DNA of 64,000 nt from Bacteroidales bacterium (GCA_910574205.1 CAJSYJ010000003.1:372001-436000); one strand, 5' to 3'. Positions 26,963 to 36,170 are shown, counted from the first letter of the stretch. Program-made: numbers and translations. The notes: a model not told the origin generated them from the letters alone.

Positions 26963-29900
26963 CTATACGATCCCTATCTCCGCACTCTCGAAAAACTCCG
27001 TCCGAAGGTAGGTGCCCATTCTGTACACCGAAGTATGGTTGAACATGTAGCTGCGCTTCAACGCCTTTTCGATATCGAACATGTCGCTCATGCAGGCGCG
27101 CTCGATAGCCAGATAGAATTGGATAGTATCGTTGTTGAGATCGTCGTCGAGGAAATAGAGTCCGCGTATCATCTCCTGGTAGCTCGTACCCTGGGAGCTG
27201 CACTGGCGCGCCTTGGCGAACGAGTGTATCACATTCTCGACCAGATAGTTCAAATTCGACAGTGCACGGTGCCTGTGCAGGAAATCGCTGTCGAACAACG
27301 CATGCAGCGAGCGTCGGCGCGCGGCATCGGCCGAGTCGTCGCCCAAGTCGAAGCGCTCGTACTCGGCATCGTACCTGACGGGGTCGTAACCGCAGATGTC
27401 GCAGAGGGCATCGAGCAGCGACTGCGCCACGGCCAGATCGTAATAGGCTCTGCCTCTGAACGAATGGTTGAACAGCAGCGTATTCTGCATCGGCGCGAGC
27501 GTCTGGATGATATACGACGTATTCTTCACGGCTCCGGCCACGATCGCTTTGAGCAATTCGAAGCGGTACTCCCGCTCGGAGAGCTCCTGCAACGGCACCT
27601 CGGGCTCCATGCTGCTGCGTATGAAGTCGGGCACAACGGCATGATCATCCTCCAAAAAACTCTTTACCGACCGCTTCGCCGAGCGGAAATAATCGGCCGG
27701 GGCGCCCGGGCCGGCACACAGAAGCGTGTCGATGAAATAGCGGTACGTCTTGGCCGCGGACTGATATCTGGTAACTATGTTGGTCAACGTACTGTTGTAG
27801 ATATCCTCATGCAACAGATTCTTGCGGACGAAACCCGTAATGGCCGCATCCCCGCCGCTGTCGGGCAATCCGGCAGCCCTGCGGAACCGGTGGCACAGCA
27901 GCACGAAGCGCACATATATATTCTGCATCTCCTCGATGCTCGGATAGAGGGAGAGATGATCTGCGAAATCTCTCGGATCGGACTGCCTGAGAATGCGTCC
28001 TATATTGGTAATCTCCGAAAAGTTGACATGTTCGTACTGCCTGAATTGAGTCATTATAAAACGTCGGGTAAGGAAATCGGCGATCTCTTGCAGATGATTT
28101 ACCAAATCGATATTCTGCACAAAACCCTCTCTTCGCCTGTCTGCGTCTTCTTCTTTCGATAGCACCTCTATTGCACCGTTGATATAATAATTGACGACGT
28201 GCATAATCTCTTTATAGCACCGTCCGGCAAGATCGCGCTCGCACGACGAACCGTATAACTTGGATGCCGCCCAATAGCAGATCATCGCCCTATGAACCGA
28301 AAACTTCGGCCACTTCGACCTCTTGAAATCATCTATTATATATTGTTTCAGCTCGGACAGCTCGCCAATATTCTCATTGCGGAAACTCAATCTCGTCAAT
28401 ACCTGAAAATGGGTATGCCCTATGCTTTCCAACAATATCGCAAGATTATACATAAGTATATCCGGATTAACGTTAGAGAGGAAATTTATCTTATCGTCCT
28501 CGACTTTCAGACACAGCTCGACGACCTTATCCAGCATTATCGAGGACTCCGTTCCACGCTCGCCTCTTTCATTGAGTCCCAATGGTTTCAGCAGCTCCTT
28601 CATTCCGTTCATATATGAAGACTGCGCACTATACTTGCCCAATGAGACATTTTTATAATAAAGTATATCGCCCAGCTTGCGGAAGAAGTCGGCCATGACT
28701 ATGATGTTCGCATCATCATCGACGGACAACTTGTCGTAGGAGTAGGTGCCGCAGCAGCCGTTTCGCGACATCAATCGGCCGAACGAGGTTATCGCCTCCT
28801 CGATATGCACCTCCCTGATGCCCGTCGTATCGAGTTTCTCGATAACGTTGAGCCGGGCGAGCACGCCCAGGTGCATTGTGCGGTTGTCGCGGAAAAGGGT
28901 GTGTATCATCGGATTCTCGCGCTTGATCGCTAAAAGATGATCCGTCAGATCGTTGTAGACGGCGTAGGCAGAGTTGTCGGTATGCCGCTTCTCGTGTGCC
29001 AGACCGAGTTTGAGCATCGTTCGGTTGTAGAACAGCACGTAGTTCTGGAATTGCTCGTGCCTCGGATCGTGGTTTTTCAGAAACACCGACACCAACTCGA
29101 CACACTTCTCATAGTGACGTATAGCCACCGAGAAGTTCTCCTCCTGCATGTAGACATCGCCCAGCGAGTGGTTTATGGCCGCCGTGACATAACGGTCGGG
29201 GTCGGGCATCTGTTTTTCGAGCGTCGAATAATACAGCTTCTTGATCGGCTGCAACTCGTCGAGCGAGAAGTTGAACAGCGCCGAGAACTCTTCCGACAGC
29301 TTCGAGAAGAAAGATATCTCCTCGGCGAACCGCGACGGAAACTTGTACTGGTATAGGCCGCACGAAATAGTGGTCAGAAGCGTATGGTTGAGATACTTTA
29401 TCAGCATCGCGATATTGTCGCGTATCTCGGGCGAGTGGTTGATCTCCAAGATCTCGGGCGTGTGTTCGAGGTTACGCCACGAAAAACCGCCCTGGTGCAT
29501 TTTGAATATATGCCCCAGAAGAAACGAATCCGACACCTGCAACTTGTCGCCGAAGATCGTCGAGCGGCTCATTATATTCTGCAACACCGGATAGGCGATA
29601 TAATGGACGAAGTTGATCTTCATCTGGCTGTTGTAGCCGAACGACAGCCAGAACTCTCCGCCAGCGGACGTATCGGCCGCTTTCAGTCGTTCGGTCTGTA
29701 CGAGGTAGCGCGCCTCGCAGACATAACGTTCGAAGAAGGTTGTGATCTTCTTTGGCGAGCCGTTGCTGATGAAGGCGAGGTAGCTGACGAAGTGGTAGAG
29801 AAAGACCACCTCGCGATCGAGGCGTTTCCGGTCGCACGCCGCCTCGGCAGCCAGTCTGTAATCGCGATAGTCGCGCAGCGACAATACGGGGGCAGGCTTG

Positions 29901-31096
29901 CCTGCCGACGGCGGCCGGCTGTACCGTTCGGGCAGGATCTGCCGGCAGACGAACTCCTCGGTATAGGCGATAGAGTCGTGAACATCCGGATGCGAGTAAA
30001 AGCTGTCGACGTTGAGTATGCCGTTGAAGATATTGCTGATCGAGAAGTCGCGATCGGAAAGATCGGCCATAGAGGCTTCGAACAGCTCGCGGCCGGCGAT
30101 GAAGATGAAATAGGCATCGGCCGTCGAGAGGAAATATTTCATGTTCGCAATCACGTTCAGCACCTGCATGCGGCGCGAGCGGGAGGTAGTGTGCTGCTCG
30201 GGCCGGGTGGATACCTTCTCGAACTCGGGCACTCCGCCGCTATCGTCCGGCTTGGGCGACAGAGGTTCGGTCTTATCCAGCTCGTCGAGCACTATGATGA
30301 CCTTGCGTCGCTTATACTGCGCCAGAATCTGCGTGAGCTCGTATTCGATCTCCTGAATATCGGCCACCAGCAGCTCCATGTCCTGCGATATCGTACCGGC
30401 GGGAAACTGGTCGACGCCCGCCCTTACCGACCGCCTGTAAGTGGTCTTGCGGTTGAATCGGGCGCAGAGCCTCTCCAACCGGTCTATCGCCCTGAACGAG
30501 TTGAAGAACAGACGCAGGAATTTCTGAAAGGCATACGCAAGAACCGAGACCGACGACAAACCGATCATCGTCCACTCCACGATCCACACTATCCTGCGCT
30601 CCGTCGTTTCCTGCCCCATGTCCGATGCGACGAAGAGCAGCGCCACCGTAAGTATGCACATCCACAGAATATGGTATGCATGCGACTCGCATATATCCAT
30701 GATCTGATACCAGCGAAAACCGAAGCGCTTGAACGACACGGTGTCTATTATGGCGTTGTGCAGGTTCTTGGCTATGATCTGCAAGATGTTCAGCTCGTTG
30801 ATATTCTCCTGACCTATATTGACGCATACGTCGATATATTTGCGCTTGTGCTCTTTTTTCAGCCGTCCGACCACCGCGCCCACAAGGCTCGATTTGCCTA
30901 CACCGCGATAGCCCGACACCAGATAAGTGCCGTGACGATTGGGGCTGAGCAGCCAGTTGCGCAGCGTGTTCTCGGGCTTGTCGCGATGAATGTACTTCGA
31001 ATCCTCGCGACCGGGATTCGTAGCACGATGAAAGAAATTGAAATTTTCGAGCCTGATGTTGATATACGTGTTCAGATCCTTCTTCATCACTATCAC
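26963..31096 (-). CDS. membrane-anchored P-loop NTPase with TPR-like region (KAP- or STAND-like)
   Basis: A 1377-residue protein. Walker A is GYRGVGKSS at 62-70 and Walker B is KVIIVLDELDK at 265-275. Two hydrophobic helices (about 140-158 and 168-190) lie between them. Membrane helices inserted into the P-loop domain are the hallmark of KAP NTPases, although the Walker A sequence looks more like AAA_16/STAND proteins. Residues 310-460 have the helical pattern expected after the NTPase core (FIAGRELFEASM, SNGSPKKITTFF). A TPR-like segment is near 636-710 (SLGDVYMQEENFSVAIRHYEKC), and the remaining 650 residues are helical with no motif I know. The gene starts 7 bp after a three-helix membrane protein, forming a two-gene operon. 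An alternative start is at 31087. STAND/KAP proteins often act in phage defence; that role here is inference. Confidence 0.72.
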   Translation of the reverse strand: MIVMKKDLNTYINIRLENFNFFHRATNPGREDSKYIHRDKPENTLRNWLLSPNRHGTYLVSGYRGVGKSSLVGAVVGRLKKEHKRKYIDVCVNIGQENINELNILQIIAKNLHNAIIDTVSFKRFGFRWYQIMDICESHAYHILWMCILTVALLFVASDMGQETTERRIVWIVEWTMIGLSSVSVLAYAFQKFLRLFFNSFRAIDRLERLCARFNRKTTYRRSVRAGVDQFPAGTISQDMELLVADIQEIEYELTQILAQYKRRKVIIVLDELDKTEPLSPKPDDSGGVPEFEKVSTRPEQHTTSRSRRMQVLNVIANMKYFLSTADAYFIFIAGRELFEASMADLSDRDFSISNIFNGILNVDSFYSHPDVHDSIAYTEEFVCRQILPERYSRPPSAGKPAPVLSLRDYRDYRLAAEAACDRKRLDREVVFLYHFVSYLAFISNGSPKKITTFFERYVCEARYLVQTERLKAADTSAGGEFWLSFGYNSQMKINFVHYIAYPVLQNIMSRSTIFGDKLQVSDSFLLGHIFKMHQGGFSWRNLEHTPEILEINHSPEIRDNIAMLIKYLNHTLLTTISCGLYQYKFPSRFAEEISFFSKLSEEFSALFNFSLDELQPIKKLYYSTLEKQMPDPDRYVTAAINHSLGDVYMQEENFSVAIRHYEKCVELVSVFLKNHDPRHEQFQNYVLFYNRTMLKLGLAHEKRHTDNSAYAVYNDLTDHLLAIKRENPMIHTLFRDNRTMHLGVLARLNVIEKLDTTGIREVHIEEAITSFGRLMSRNGCCGTYSYDKLSVDDDANIIVMADFFRKLGDILYYKNVSLGKYSAQSSYMNGMKELLKPLGLNERGERGTESSIMLDKVVELCLKVEDDKINFLSNVNPDILMYNLAILLESIGHTHFQVLTRLSFRNENIGELSELKQYIIDDFKRSKWPKFSVHRAMICYWAASKLYGSSCERDLAGRCYKEIMHVVNYYINGAIEVLSKEEDADRRREGFVQNIDLVNHLQEIADFLTRRFIMTQFRQYEHVNFSEITNIGRILRQSDPRDFADHLSLYPSIEEMQNIYVRFVLLCHRFRRAAGLPDSGGDAAITGFVRKNLLHEDIYNSTLTNIVTRYQSAAKTYRYFIDTLLCAGPGAPADYFRSAKRSVKSFLEDDHAVVPDFIRSSMEPEVPLQELSEREYRFELLKAIVAGAVKNTSYIIQTLAPMQNTLLFNHSFRGRAYYDLAVAQSLLDALCDICGYDPVRYDAEYERFDLGDDSADAARRRSLHALFDSDFLHRHRALSNLNYLVENVIHSFAKARQCSSQGTSYQEMIRGLYFLDDDLNNDTIQFYLAIERACMSDMFDIEKALKRSYMFNHTSVYRMGTYLRTEFFESAEIGIV

Positions 31097-31103
31097 TTTC
31101 AGA

Positions 31104-31709
31104 TCAATGCAACATAGAGACGAAAGCCGGCAAACAGGCGATCATCATTACCATATACATCCAACGCGCATAGCGGTATTGAGGCACGGACTTATCGGAT
31201 TCGTCCAGCAAGGAGATCATATTCGCGAACGATTTCAAAACATACGCACAACCCGGGATGAACAAGACGACGAGACCCGATAAGATTGCTATCGCGGCAA
31301 TGCTGCGGCAGCAGTCGCTATCGATCCTACACCAATAGTCCGACAGCAAGAGAGCCGCCGGGACACAAATGAAAAAATAGACTGCAACGGCTATGCGGAT
31401 GTCGGCCGTAGCTCTGTCGATAGTACGGCATATGAGCCTGGACTTCTCCGCCCTGCTGTAATCGCTGCTCAACCGGTCGAGCCCGGATCTGAGAGTAATA
31501 TCTTTTTTAACATTCAGCTCGTCGATGATTCTTACCTGAATGGGACAGTCCGATTTATGCACTACCGGATCGGCCAGATCGACCTCGCACTCGCTTTTCT
31601 TAACCTCGGCAGTCGTCGCTGCCGACGACGAAGCGGCGGGCGAGCCGAAAGCCGCAGCATTCGTTTGCACGCCCGTAGCGCCGGACTGCGCCGAATTATT
31701 CGTGGTCAT
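31104..31709 (-). CDS. small membrane protein, partner of the P-loop NTPase
   Basis: A 201-residue protein of unknown family. The first 35 residues are low-complexity (Ala, Ser, Thr, Asn), then a soluble segment (about 36-100), then three hydrophobic helices at about 105-123, 137-157 and 183-200. The soluble N-terminus together with a C-terminal membrane bundle suggests an anchor or sensor for the next gene, which also has membrane helices. It is the first gene of the two-gene unit, with a full promoter 30 bp upstream. Codon use is slightly less GC-rich than in housekeeping genes nearby. No function can be named. Confidence 0.62.
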   Translation of the reverse strand: MTTNNSAQSGATGVQTNAAAFGSPAASSSAATTAEVKKSECEVDLADPVVHKSDCPIQVRIIDELNVKKDITLRSGLDRLSSDYSRAEKSRLICRTIDRATADIRIAVAVYFFICVPAALLLSDYWCRIDSDCCRSIAAIAILSGLVVLFIPGCAYVLKSFANMISLLDESDKSVPQYRYARWMYMVMMIACLPAFVSMLH

Positions 31710-31738
31710 GTCGTAAATGGTTTAGGTTAACAGTTATA

Positions 31739-31769
31739 CAAAGTTAATAAACGACCGTACAATAAACAA
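31739..31769 (-). promoter_or_regulatory. promoter of the membrane-NTPase operon
   Basis: On minus, TTG (plus 31767-31769), a 20-nt spacer and TAACTTTG (plus 31739-31746) match the Bacteroidota promoter. The leader then carries TTAACCTAAAC before the start codon at 31709, a sequence also found before the broken nuclease gene at 57660. Confidence 0.75.
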
Positions 31770-31889
31770 TTTAATAGTTGCATTATACGGGCTACAACGC
31801 CCTTTGCGGCAAACCTATCCGCCGATCGGCAGCGGCAGCGGGCAATAATCCGCAGAGATAAACGTTATATATCAAATAGCGACTGAATT

Positions 31890-32366
31890 ATGACCAAAGC
31901 AGCGACCATTGCACTGACCATGTTATGTTCGGGCATCATCGCCCGGCAAGCGCTCGGGCAGGTGCAGAGTCCCCGGAGCATATCGTCGGAGATCATGCTT
32001 GCCGAGGCCGATACGGCGGCAATGGCTGTCTTGGAGCGTTATGCCGCGCAGGCGGCCGACGCCTCGATGCCGCATACGACGCCGCTCGCCTCTGGCCTGC
32101 GTGCCGTCACGCCCGACATCGAGTCGTGGCATCCGTCAGGACATCTGCTGCCGCTGGGGCTGCGGCGCAGTATAGCCTCCGATATGCCGGCGGCGATACG
32201 AGTCGCACCGCCGCGCCTGCCGGACATGAAGAAGTTACACTGGAAGCCCTCGGAGAATTTTTCGATAACGATCAGCAACGGCAGCGCCGGCAACTACATG
32301 CCGTGGCCCAACTGCCCGATAGGTTATCTCGACGCACGGACGCTGTCGTTTCCGCTGCCGCGATAA
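31890..32366 (+). CDS. small secreted protein of unknown function
   Basis: A 158-residue frame with a signal peptide (about residues 1-23, ending ALGQ). The mature part is rich in Ala, Pro and Ser and contains [21 protein letters not shown], which looks like an extended exported protein. No family is recognised. It stands alone between the minus-strand NTPase operon and proS. Codon use fits the genome, and the start has an AT-rich upstream region, so it is probably real, but this is not certain. Confidence 0.5.
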   Translation: MTKAATIALTMLCSGIIARQALGQVQSPRSISSEIMLAEADTAAMAVLERYAAQAADASMPHTTPLASGLRAVTPDIESWHPSGHLLPLGLRRSIASDMPAAIRVAPPRLPDMKKLHWKPSENFSITISNGSAGNYMPWPNCPIGYLDARTLSFPLPR

Positions 32367-32429
32367 CGCCCCCGACGGCGGCATATTCATATTTTTCCCG
32401 CTCGCGCCGCAACGTAACGGTTTTTTGAG

Positions 32430-32437
32430 TATCTTTG
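32430..32437 (+). promoter_or_regulatory. -7 promoter box for proS
   Basis: TATCTTTG matches TAnnTTTG and lies 59 bp before the proS start. A -33 TTG at normal spacing is not clear. Confidence 0.5.
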
Positions 32438-32496
32438 CACGTTGCAGTTACGTTTTGCGACGAACGAACCCGAACGATATAAAAACGATATACGAA

Positions 32497-33981
32497 ATGG
32501 CAGTTGAATTGAAAGATCTGACCCGCAGCGAGGAGAATTATTCGCAGTGGTACAACGATTTGGTCGTCAAGGCCGGTCTGGCCGAGAACTCGGCCGTGCG
32601 CGGCTGCATGGTCATCAAGCCCTACGGCTACGCTATATGGGAGAAGATGCACGATGCGCTGGACAAGATGTTCAAACAGACGGGACACCAGAACGCATAC
32701 TTCCCTCTTTTCATTCCCAAGTCGTACTTCTCGAAGGAGGCGCACCACGTAGAGGGCTTCGCCAAGGAGTGCGCCGTAGTAACGCACTACCGCTTGAAGA
32801 ACGACCCCGACGGCAACGGCGTCATCGTCGATCCGGCCGCCAAGCTCGAAGAGGAGCTGATCGTGCGCCCCACATCCGAGACTATCATCTGGAACACTTA
32901 CAAGAACTGGATCACGTCGTACCGCGACCTGCCTATCCTGTGCAACCAGTGGGCCAACGTCGTGCGCTGGGAGATGCGTACGCGTCTGTTCCTCAGAACG
33001 GCCGAGTTCCTCTGGCAGGAGGGACACACGGCGCACGCCACGCGCGAGGAGGCTATCGAGGAGGCGACGAAGATGATCGGCGTATACAAGCAGTTCGCAG
33101 AGGAGTATATGGGCGTGCCCGTGATCGTGGGTCACAAGTCGCCCAACGAGCGTTTCGCCGGTGCGGAGGATACGCTCACGATCGAGGCGCTGATGCAGGA
33201 CGGCAAGGCGTTGCAGAGCGGTACGTCGCACTTCCTCGGACAGAACTTCGCCAAGGCGTTCGACGTGCAGTATACCAACAAGGAGGGCAAGTTGGAGTAT
33301 GTATGGGCAACCTCGTGGGGCGTGTCGACACGTCTTATGGGCGCTCTTATCATGGCGCACTCGGACAACAACGGTCTGGTGCTGCCGCCCAAGCTCGCAC
33401 CCATACAGGTGGTCATGATACCTATCTACCGCGGCGAGGAGCAGCGTCAGCAGGTCGTAGAGCGCTTCGAGCAGATAGCACGCGAGCTGGAATCGCGAGG
33501 CGTAAGCGTGAAGATCGACGCCAGAGACAACGTCCGCTCTGGCTTCAAGTTCGCCGACTACGAGCTTAAAGGCGTGCCCGTGCGTCTCGCGCTGGGTCCG
33601 CGCGATCTGGAAAACGGCACTGTCGAGCTGATGCGTCGCGACACGCTCGAAAAGAGCACCGTCGAGCAGCAGGGCCTCGAAGAGCGTATCGTAGCCATAC
33701 TCGACGACATGCAGAAGAACATATTCCGCAAGGCGCTCGACTACCGCGACTCGATGGTCACGCGCGTCGATACGTGGGACGAGTTCGTCGAGACGCTCAA
33801 CAACAAGGGCGGCTTCATCTCGGCGCACTGGGACGGCACGGTCGAGACGGAGGTCGCGATCAAGGAGGCCACCAAAGCCACCATACGCTGTATTCCGCTC
33901 GACGCGGTACCCGAGGAGGGCACATGCGTCTATTCGGGCAAACCGTCGCACTGCCGCGTGCTGTTCGCCCGCAGCTATTGA
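32497..33981 (+). CDS. proS: prolyl-tRNA synthetase (short, ProS type 3)
   Basis: A 494-residue class II synthetase that charges tRNA-Pro. Motif 2 is in [26 protein letters not shown] and the proline-binding segments RPTSETIIW and [12 protein letters not shown] are intact. Its architecture is the eukaryote/archaea-like short form without the bacterial INS editing domain, which is normal in Bacteroidota. The start at 32497 (MAVELKDL) is preferred over an in-frame ATG at 32425 because family homology begins there and a -7 box at 32430-32437 overlaps the upstream frame. The C-terminal end [15 protein letters not shown] is typical. Confidence 0.96.
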   Translation: MAVELKDLTRSEENYSQWYNDLVVKAGLAENSAVRGCMVIKPYGYAIWEKMHDALDKMFKQTGHQNAYFPLFIPKSYFSKEAHHVEGFAKECAVVTHYRLKNDPDGNGVIVDPAAKLEEELIVRPTSETIIWNTYKNWITSYRDLPILCNQWANVVRWEMRTRLFLRTAEFLWQEGHTAHATREEAIEEATKMIGVYKQFAEEYMGVPVIVGHKSPNERFAGAEDTLTIEALMQDGKALQSGTSHFLGQNFAKAFDVQYTNKEGKLEYVWATSWGVSTRLMGALIMAHSDNNGLVLPPKLAPIQVVMIPIYRGEEQRQQVVERFEQIARELESRGVSVKIDARDNVRSGFKFADYELKGVPVRLALGPRDLENGTVELMRRDTLEKSTVEQQGLEERIVAILDDMQKNIFRKALDYRDSMVTRVDTWDEFVETLNNKGGFISAHWDGTVETEVAIKEATKATIRCIPLDAVPEEGTCVYSGKPSHCRVLFARSY

Positions 33982-33990
33982 TCGGGACAC

Positions 33991-34893
33991 ATGTCGACAA
34001 GAGATAACAGAGAATCGGTCATTTACCGCGTAACCTGGGTCGGGTTGGCGGTAAATGTCGTTTTATCCGCAGCCAAGATCCTCGCCGGCATCCTTGGCCG
34101 CAGCGGCGCCATGGTGGCCGATGGTGTGCACTCGCTATCGGATATGTTTACCGATATCGTCGTGCTGGCCTTCACACGGCTCTCGTCGAAACCCGAAGAC
34201 GACGACCACAACTACGGACACGGCAAGTACGAGACGCTGGCGACGATCATAATATCGCTCGCCCTGCTGGCCGTCGGAGGGATGATCCTCTACGACAGCA
34301 TACGCAACATAGTGCTGATAGCCCAAGGCGGCACCCTGCCGCGCCCGCATGCCGTGGCACTCGCGGCAGCCGTGCTGTCGATCGCGGTCAAGGAGATACT
34401 CTACCGCTACACGATACGCGCCGCACGCCGCACCGACTCGGCCGCCTTGCAGGCCAACGCGTGGCACCACCGCAGCGACGCGCTCTCGTCGGCCGGCACG
34501 ACCCTCGGCATAGCGCTGGCATTCTTTCTGGGCGAGGGTTGGCGCATAGCCGACCCGATAGCCGCAGCGGCGGTATCGCTGTTCATATTCAAGATAGCTT
34601 TCGATCTGGCGCGCAGCTCGCTGGGCGACCTGCTCGAACGGTCGCTGCCGCGCGAGGAGAACGACCGCATACTGCGCATCGTATGCAACGACCCGCGCGT
34701 GAGATCGCCTCACAGGCTGCGCACGCGCCGCATAGGCGCCAATATATCGATCGAGGTGCACATACGTCTCGACGGCAGGATGAGCGTCGACGAGTCGCAC
34801 GCCATAACCAAGTCCATCGAGCACGATCTGAGAGAGCGTTACGGCGCCGGCACGATAAGCTCGATACACGTCGAGCCGATCAAGCGCGTTTAG
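33991..34893 (+). CDS. cation diffusion facilitator (CDF) transporter
   Basis: A 300-residue inner-membrane metal/proton antiporter. Six helices are predictable in the first 210 residues. The metal-site motif pairs are DGVHSLSDMFTD in helix 2 and WHHRSDALSS in helix 5 (HxxxD in both), the zinc-type pattern. A cytoplasmic C-terminal domain (about 215-300, HRLRTRRIGANISIEVHI) is of the CDF dimerisation type. It starts 9 bp after proS and is probably co-transcribed with it. Zn2+ export is the best guess; Fe or Mn is possible. Confidence 0.93.
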   Translation: MSTRDNRESVIYRVTWVGLAVNVVLSAAKILAGILGRSGAMVADGVHSLSDMFTDIVVLAFTRLSSKPEDDDHNYGHGKYETLATIIISLALLAVGGMILYDSIRNIVLIAQGGTLPRPHAVALAAAVLSIAVKEILYRYTIRAARRTDSAALQANAWHHRSDALSSAGTTLGIALAFFLGEGWRIADPIAAAAVSLFIFKIAFDLARSSLGDLLERSLPREENDRILRIVCNDPRVRSPHRLRTRRIGANISIEVHIRLDGRMSVDESHAITKSIEHDLRERYGAGTISSIHVEPIKRV

Positions 34894-35028
34894 CCGCGCC
34901 CGACGGCGGCCGCGGATCGGAGCGGCGGATCGGACTGTACATATATCCTCAGCAGCTCTGCGGCACGCGATTTGAATAAGTCGTGGCGAGTTATGGAGTG
35001 AAATGAATAACGATACGGCAATCTGAAA

Positions 35029-35079
35029 ATTTTGTCGTTTCCGAAATTATTTCTATCTTGCACTCAGAAACGACAAAAT
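35029..35079 (+). promoter_or_regulatory. promoter with an overlapping 13-bp palindrome, for the sigma factor gene
   Basis: TTTG at 35031-35034, a 19-nt spacer and TATCTTGC (35054-35061) make a promoter with one base missing in the -7 box. Perfect 13-bp inverted arms attttgtcgtttc (35029-35041) and gaaacgacaaaat (35067-35079) flank it: the left arm covers the -33 box and the right arm begins near the expected start site. This looks like an operator, or the arms could form a hairpin in DNA. Confidence 0.65.
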
Positions 35080-35149
35080 ATTGACACTTAAAAACGTATT
35101 GCCTATCGAAGAAATTCTGCTCTTGTAACTGATTTATAGAGGAAAGAGT

Positions 35150-35734
35150 ATGAACGTGAATGTATTAAGCGACAAGATGCTGCTTAATAGCTATCTTTCG
35201 GGCGATAGAAGTGCAATGTCCCAACTCATAGAGCGTCACTCGCGCCGCGTCCGCGACTACATCCGTATGATGGTCAAGGACAACGACGTAGCCGACGATA
35301 TCCACCAGGAAACCTTTATCAAAGCCGTCCGCGTTATCGACGAAGGTCGATATACGGATTCGGGCAAGTTCCTATCATGGGTGCTCCGCATAGCGCACAA
35401 TCGCGTGCTCGATTATTTTCGCGCTCAGAAGCAGTCCAAGCAGGTCAACGAGTCCGAAGCGGGATACAATATATTGGGTACGACGCGGTTCGCAGAGCCT
35501 ACGGTCGAAGACGAGATGGTAAGCCGTCAGATCGAAGACGACGTAAGGCGGCTGATCGAGCTTCTGCCCGACGAACAGCGGCAGGTCGTCATGATGCGGT
35601 ACTACTCCAAGATGAGTTTTCAGGAGATAGCGGATCAGACCGACGTCAGCATCAACACCGCGCTGGGTCGTATGCGCTACGCTTTGATAAATCTCCGTCG
35701 AATGATAAAGGAGAAAAATCTGGTTTTGAGCTGA
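35150..35734 (+). CDS. RNA polymerase sigma factor, sigma-70 family (ECF-like)
   Basis: A 194-residue sigma factor. Region 2 (about 15-85) contains ADDIHQETFIKAV and FLSWVLRIAHNRVLDYFR, for core binding and -10 recognition. Region 4 (about 130-190) holds the helix-turn-helix SFQEIADQTDVSINTALGRMRYA. Regions 1 and 3 are absent, as in ECF factors. No anti-sigma gene of the usual kind follows; the next gene is a 48-codon frame. The promoter carries a large palindrome, so the gene may be autoregulated or repressed. The regulon is unknown. Confidence 0.92.
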   Translation: MNVNVLSDKMLLNSYLSGDRSAMSQLIERHSRRVRDYIRMMVKDNDVADDIHQETFIKAVRVIDEGRYTDSGKFLSWVLRIAHNRVLDYFRAQKQSKQVNESEAGYNILGTTRFAEPTVEDEMVSRQIEDDVRRLIELLPDEQRQVVMMRYYSKMSFQEIADQTDVSINTALGRMRYALINLRRMIKEKNLVLS

Positions 35735-35800
35735 TGCGTGCACAATATAATTCGCCGACACTCCGTTTTATAGATGTAACAACCTTATAAACGAGTGCCT

Positions 35801-35947
35801 ATGGGAGATATCGACGAGAAAGCATCACGATCCGTCTCCGAGGAGGAGATGCTCTACGACGGTGTTATTCAGGGCGATGCCGAGTTATTCTACATCGACT
35901 GCTACCTGTCGGAGCTTTTCCGGGGAGAACTAAGGGTTAATTTTTGA
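35801..35947 (+). CDS. small conserved-looking 48-residue protein after the sigma factor
   Basis: A short frame beginning MGDIDEKASR and ending LRVNF, 66 bp after the sigma factor and 6 bp before a strong terminator. The middle contains an acidic patch (VSEEEMLYDG) and a Cys. Its position inside the transcription unit and its housekeeping-like codon use suggest it is translated. It could be a small regulator of the sigma factor, but nothing in the sequence proves this. Confidence 0.5.
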   Translation: MGDIDEKASRSVSEEEMLYDGVIQGDAELFYIDCYLSELFRGELRVNF

Positions 35948-35953
35948 AGTGGA

Positions 35954-35981
35954 GGAGATCGCCTGAGGCGGTCTCCTTTTT
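35954..35981 (+). terminator. terminator of the sigma factor unit
   Basis: A 10-bp stem (35954-35963 with 35967-35976; one G-T pair) with a 3-nt loop is followed by five T. Confidence 0.9.
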
Positions 35982-36015
35982 CGTTGCGCCCGGCAGAATG
36001 CCGGCCGATATACAT

Positions 36016-36100
36016 AAAAAAAGCTCCCACCGAAGCGGGAGACATAGGTAAAAACCTTCGGCATATAGCCTTATTGTGGTAAGATGTAGAATTTCTTACA
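36016..36100 (-). ncRNA. tracrRNA of the type II-C CRISPR system
   Basis: Found by complementarity to the CRISPR repeat. The plus strand at 36073-36106 matches the repeat in three blocks (TTGTGGT, GATGTAGA and ATACAA) with a mismatched centre, so the minus-strand RNA carries the anti-repeat. After the anti-repeat come AATAAGGCTATATGCC (the nexus hairpin, close to the AAUAAGGCUA of well-studied tracrRNAs), a short GGT-TTTT-ACC hairpin, and a CTCCCGC-TTCG-GTGGGAG stem with seven T (plus A-run 36016-36022) as terminator. The pairing order fixes crRNA transcription as plus. The 5' end near 36100 is estimated from the promoter, so the length (about 85 nt) is approximate. Confidence 0.88.
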
Positions 36101-36103
36101 ATA

Positions 36104-36133
36104 CAAAGATAGTGAAATATTGTGGAAAACAAA
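36104..36133 (-). promoter_or_regulatory. promoter of the tracrRNA
   Basis: On minus, TTTG (plus 36130-36133), an 18-nt spacer and TATCTTTG (plus 36104-36111) match the Bacteroidota promoter. The -7 box directly abuts and slightly overlaps the outer end of the anti-repeat. Confidence 0.75.
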
Positions 36134-36170
36134 TAATTTTCACTAAATTTACCTATCTAACCCGAAAATT

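Noticed and set aside
26963-31709. Insertion sequence or transposon origin of the NTPase module
   Set aside because: No transposase, terminal inverted repeats or target duplication were seen at its borders.
32425-32496. Upstream start for proS
   Set aside because: The added segment overlaps the -7 box at 32430-32437, and family similarity begins at 32497.
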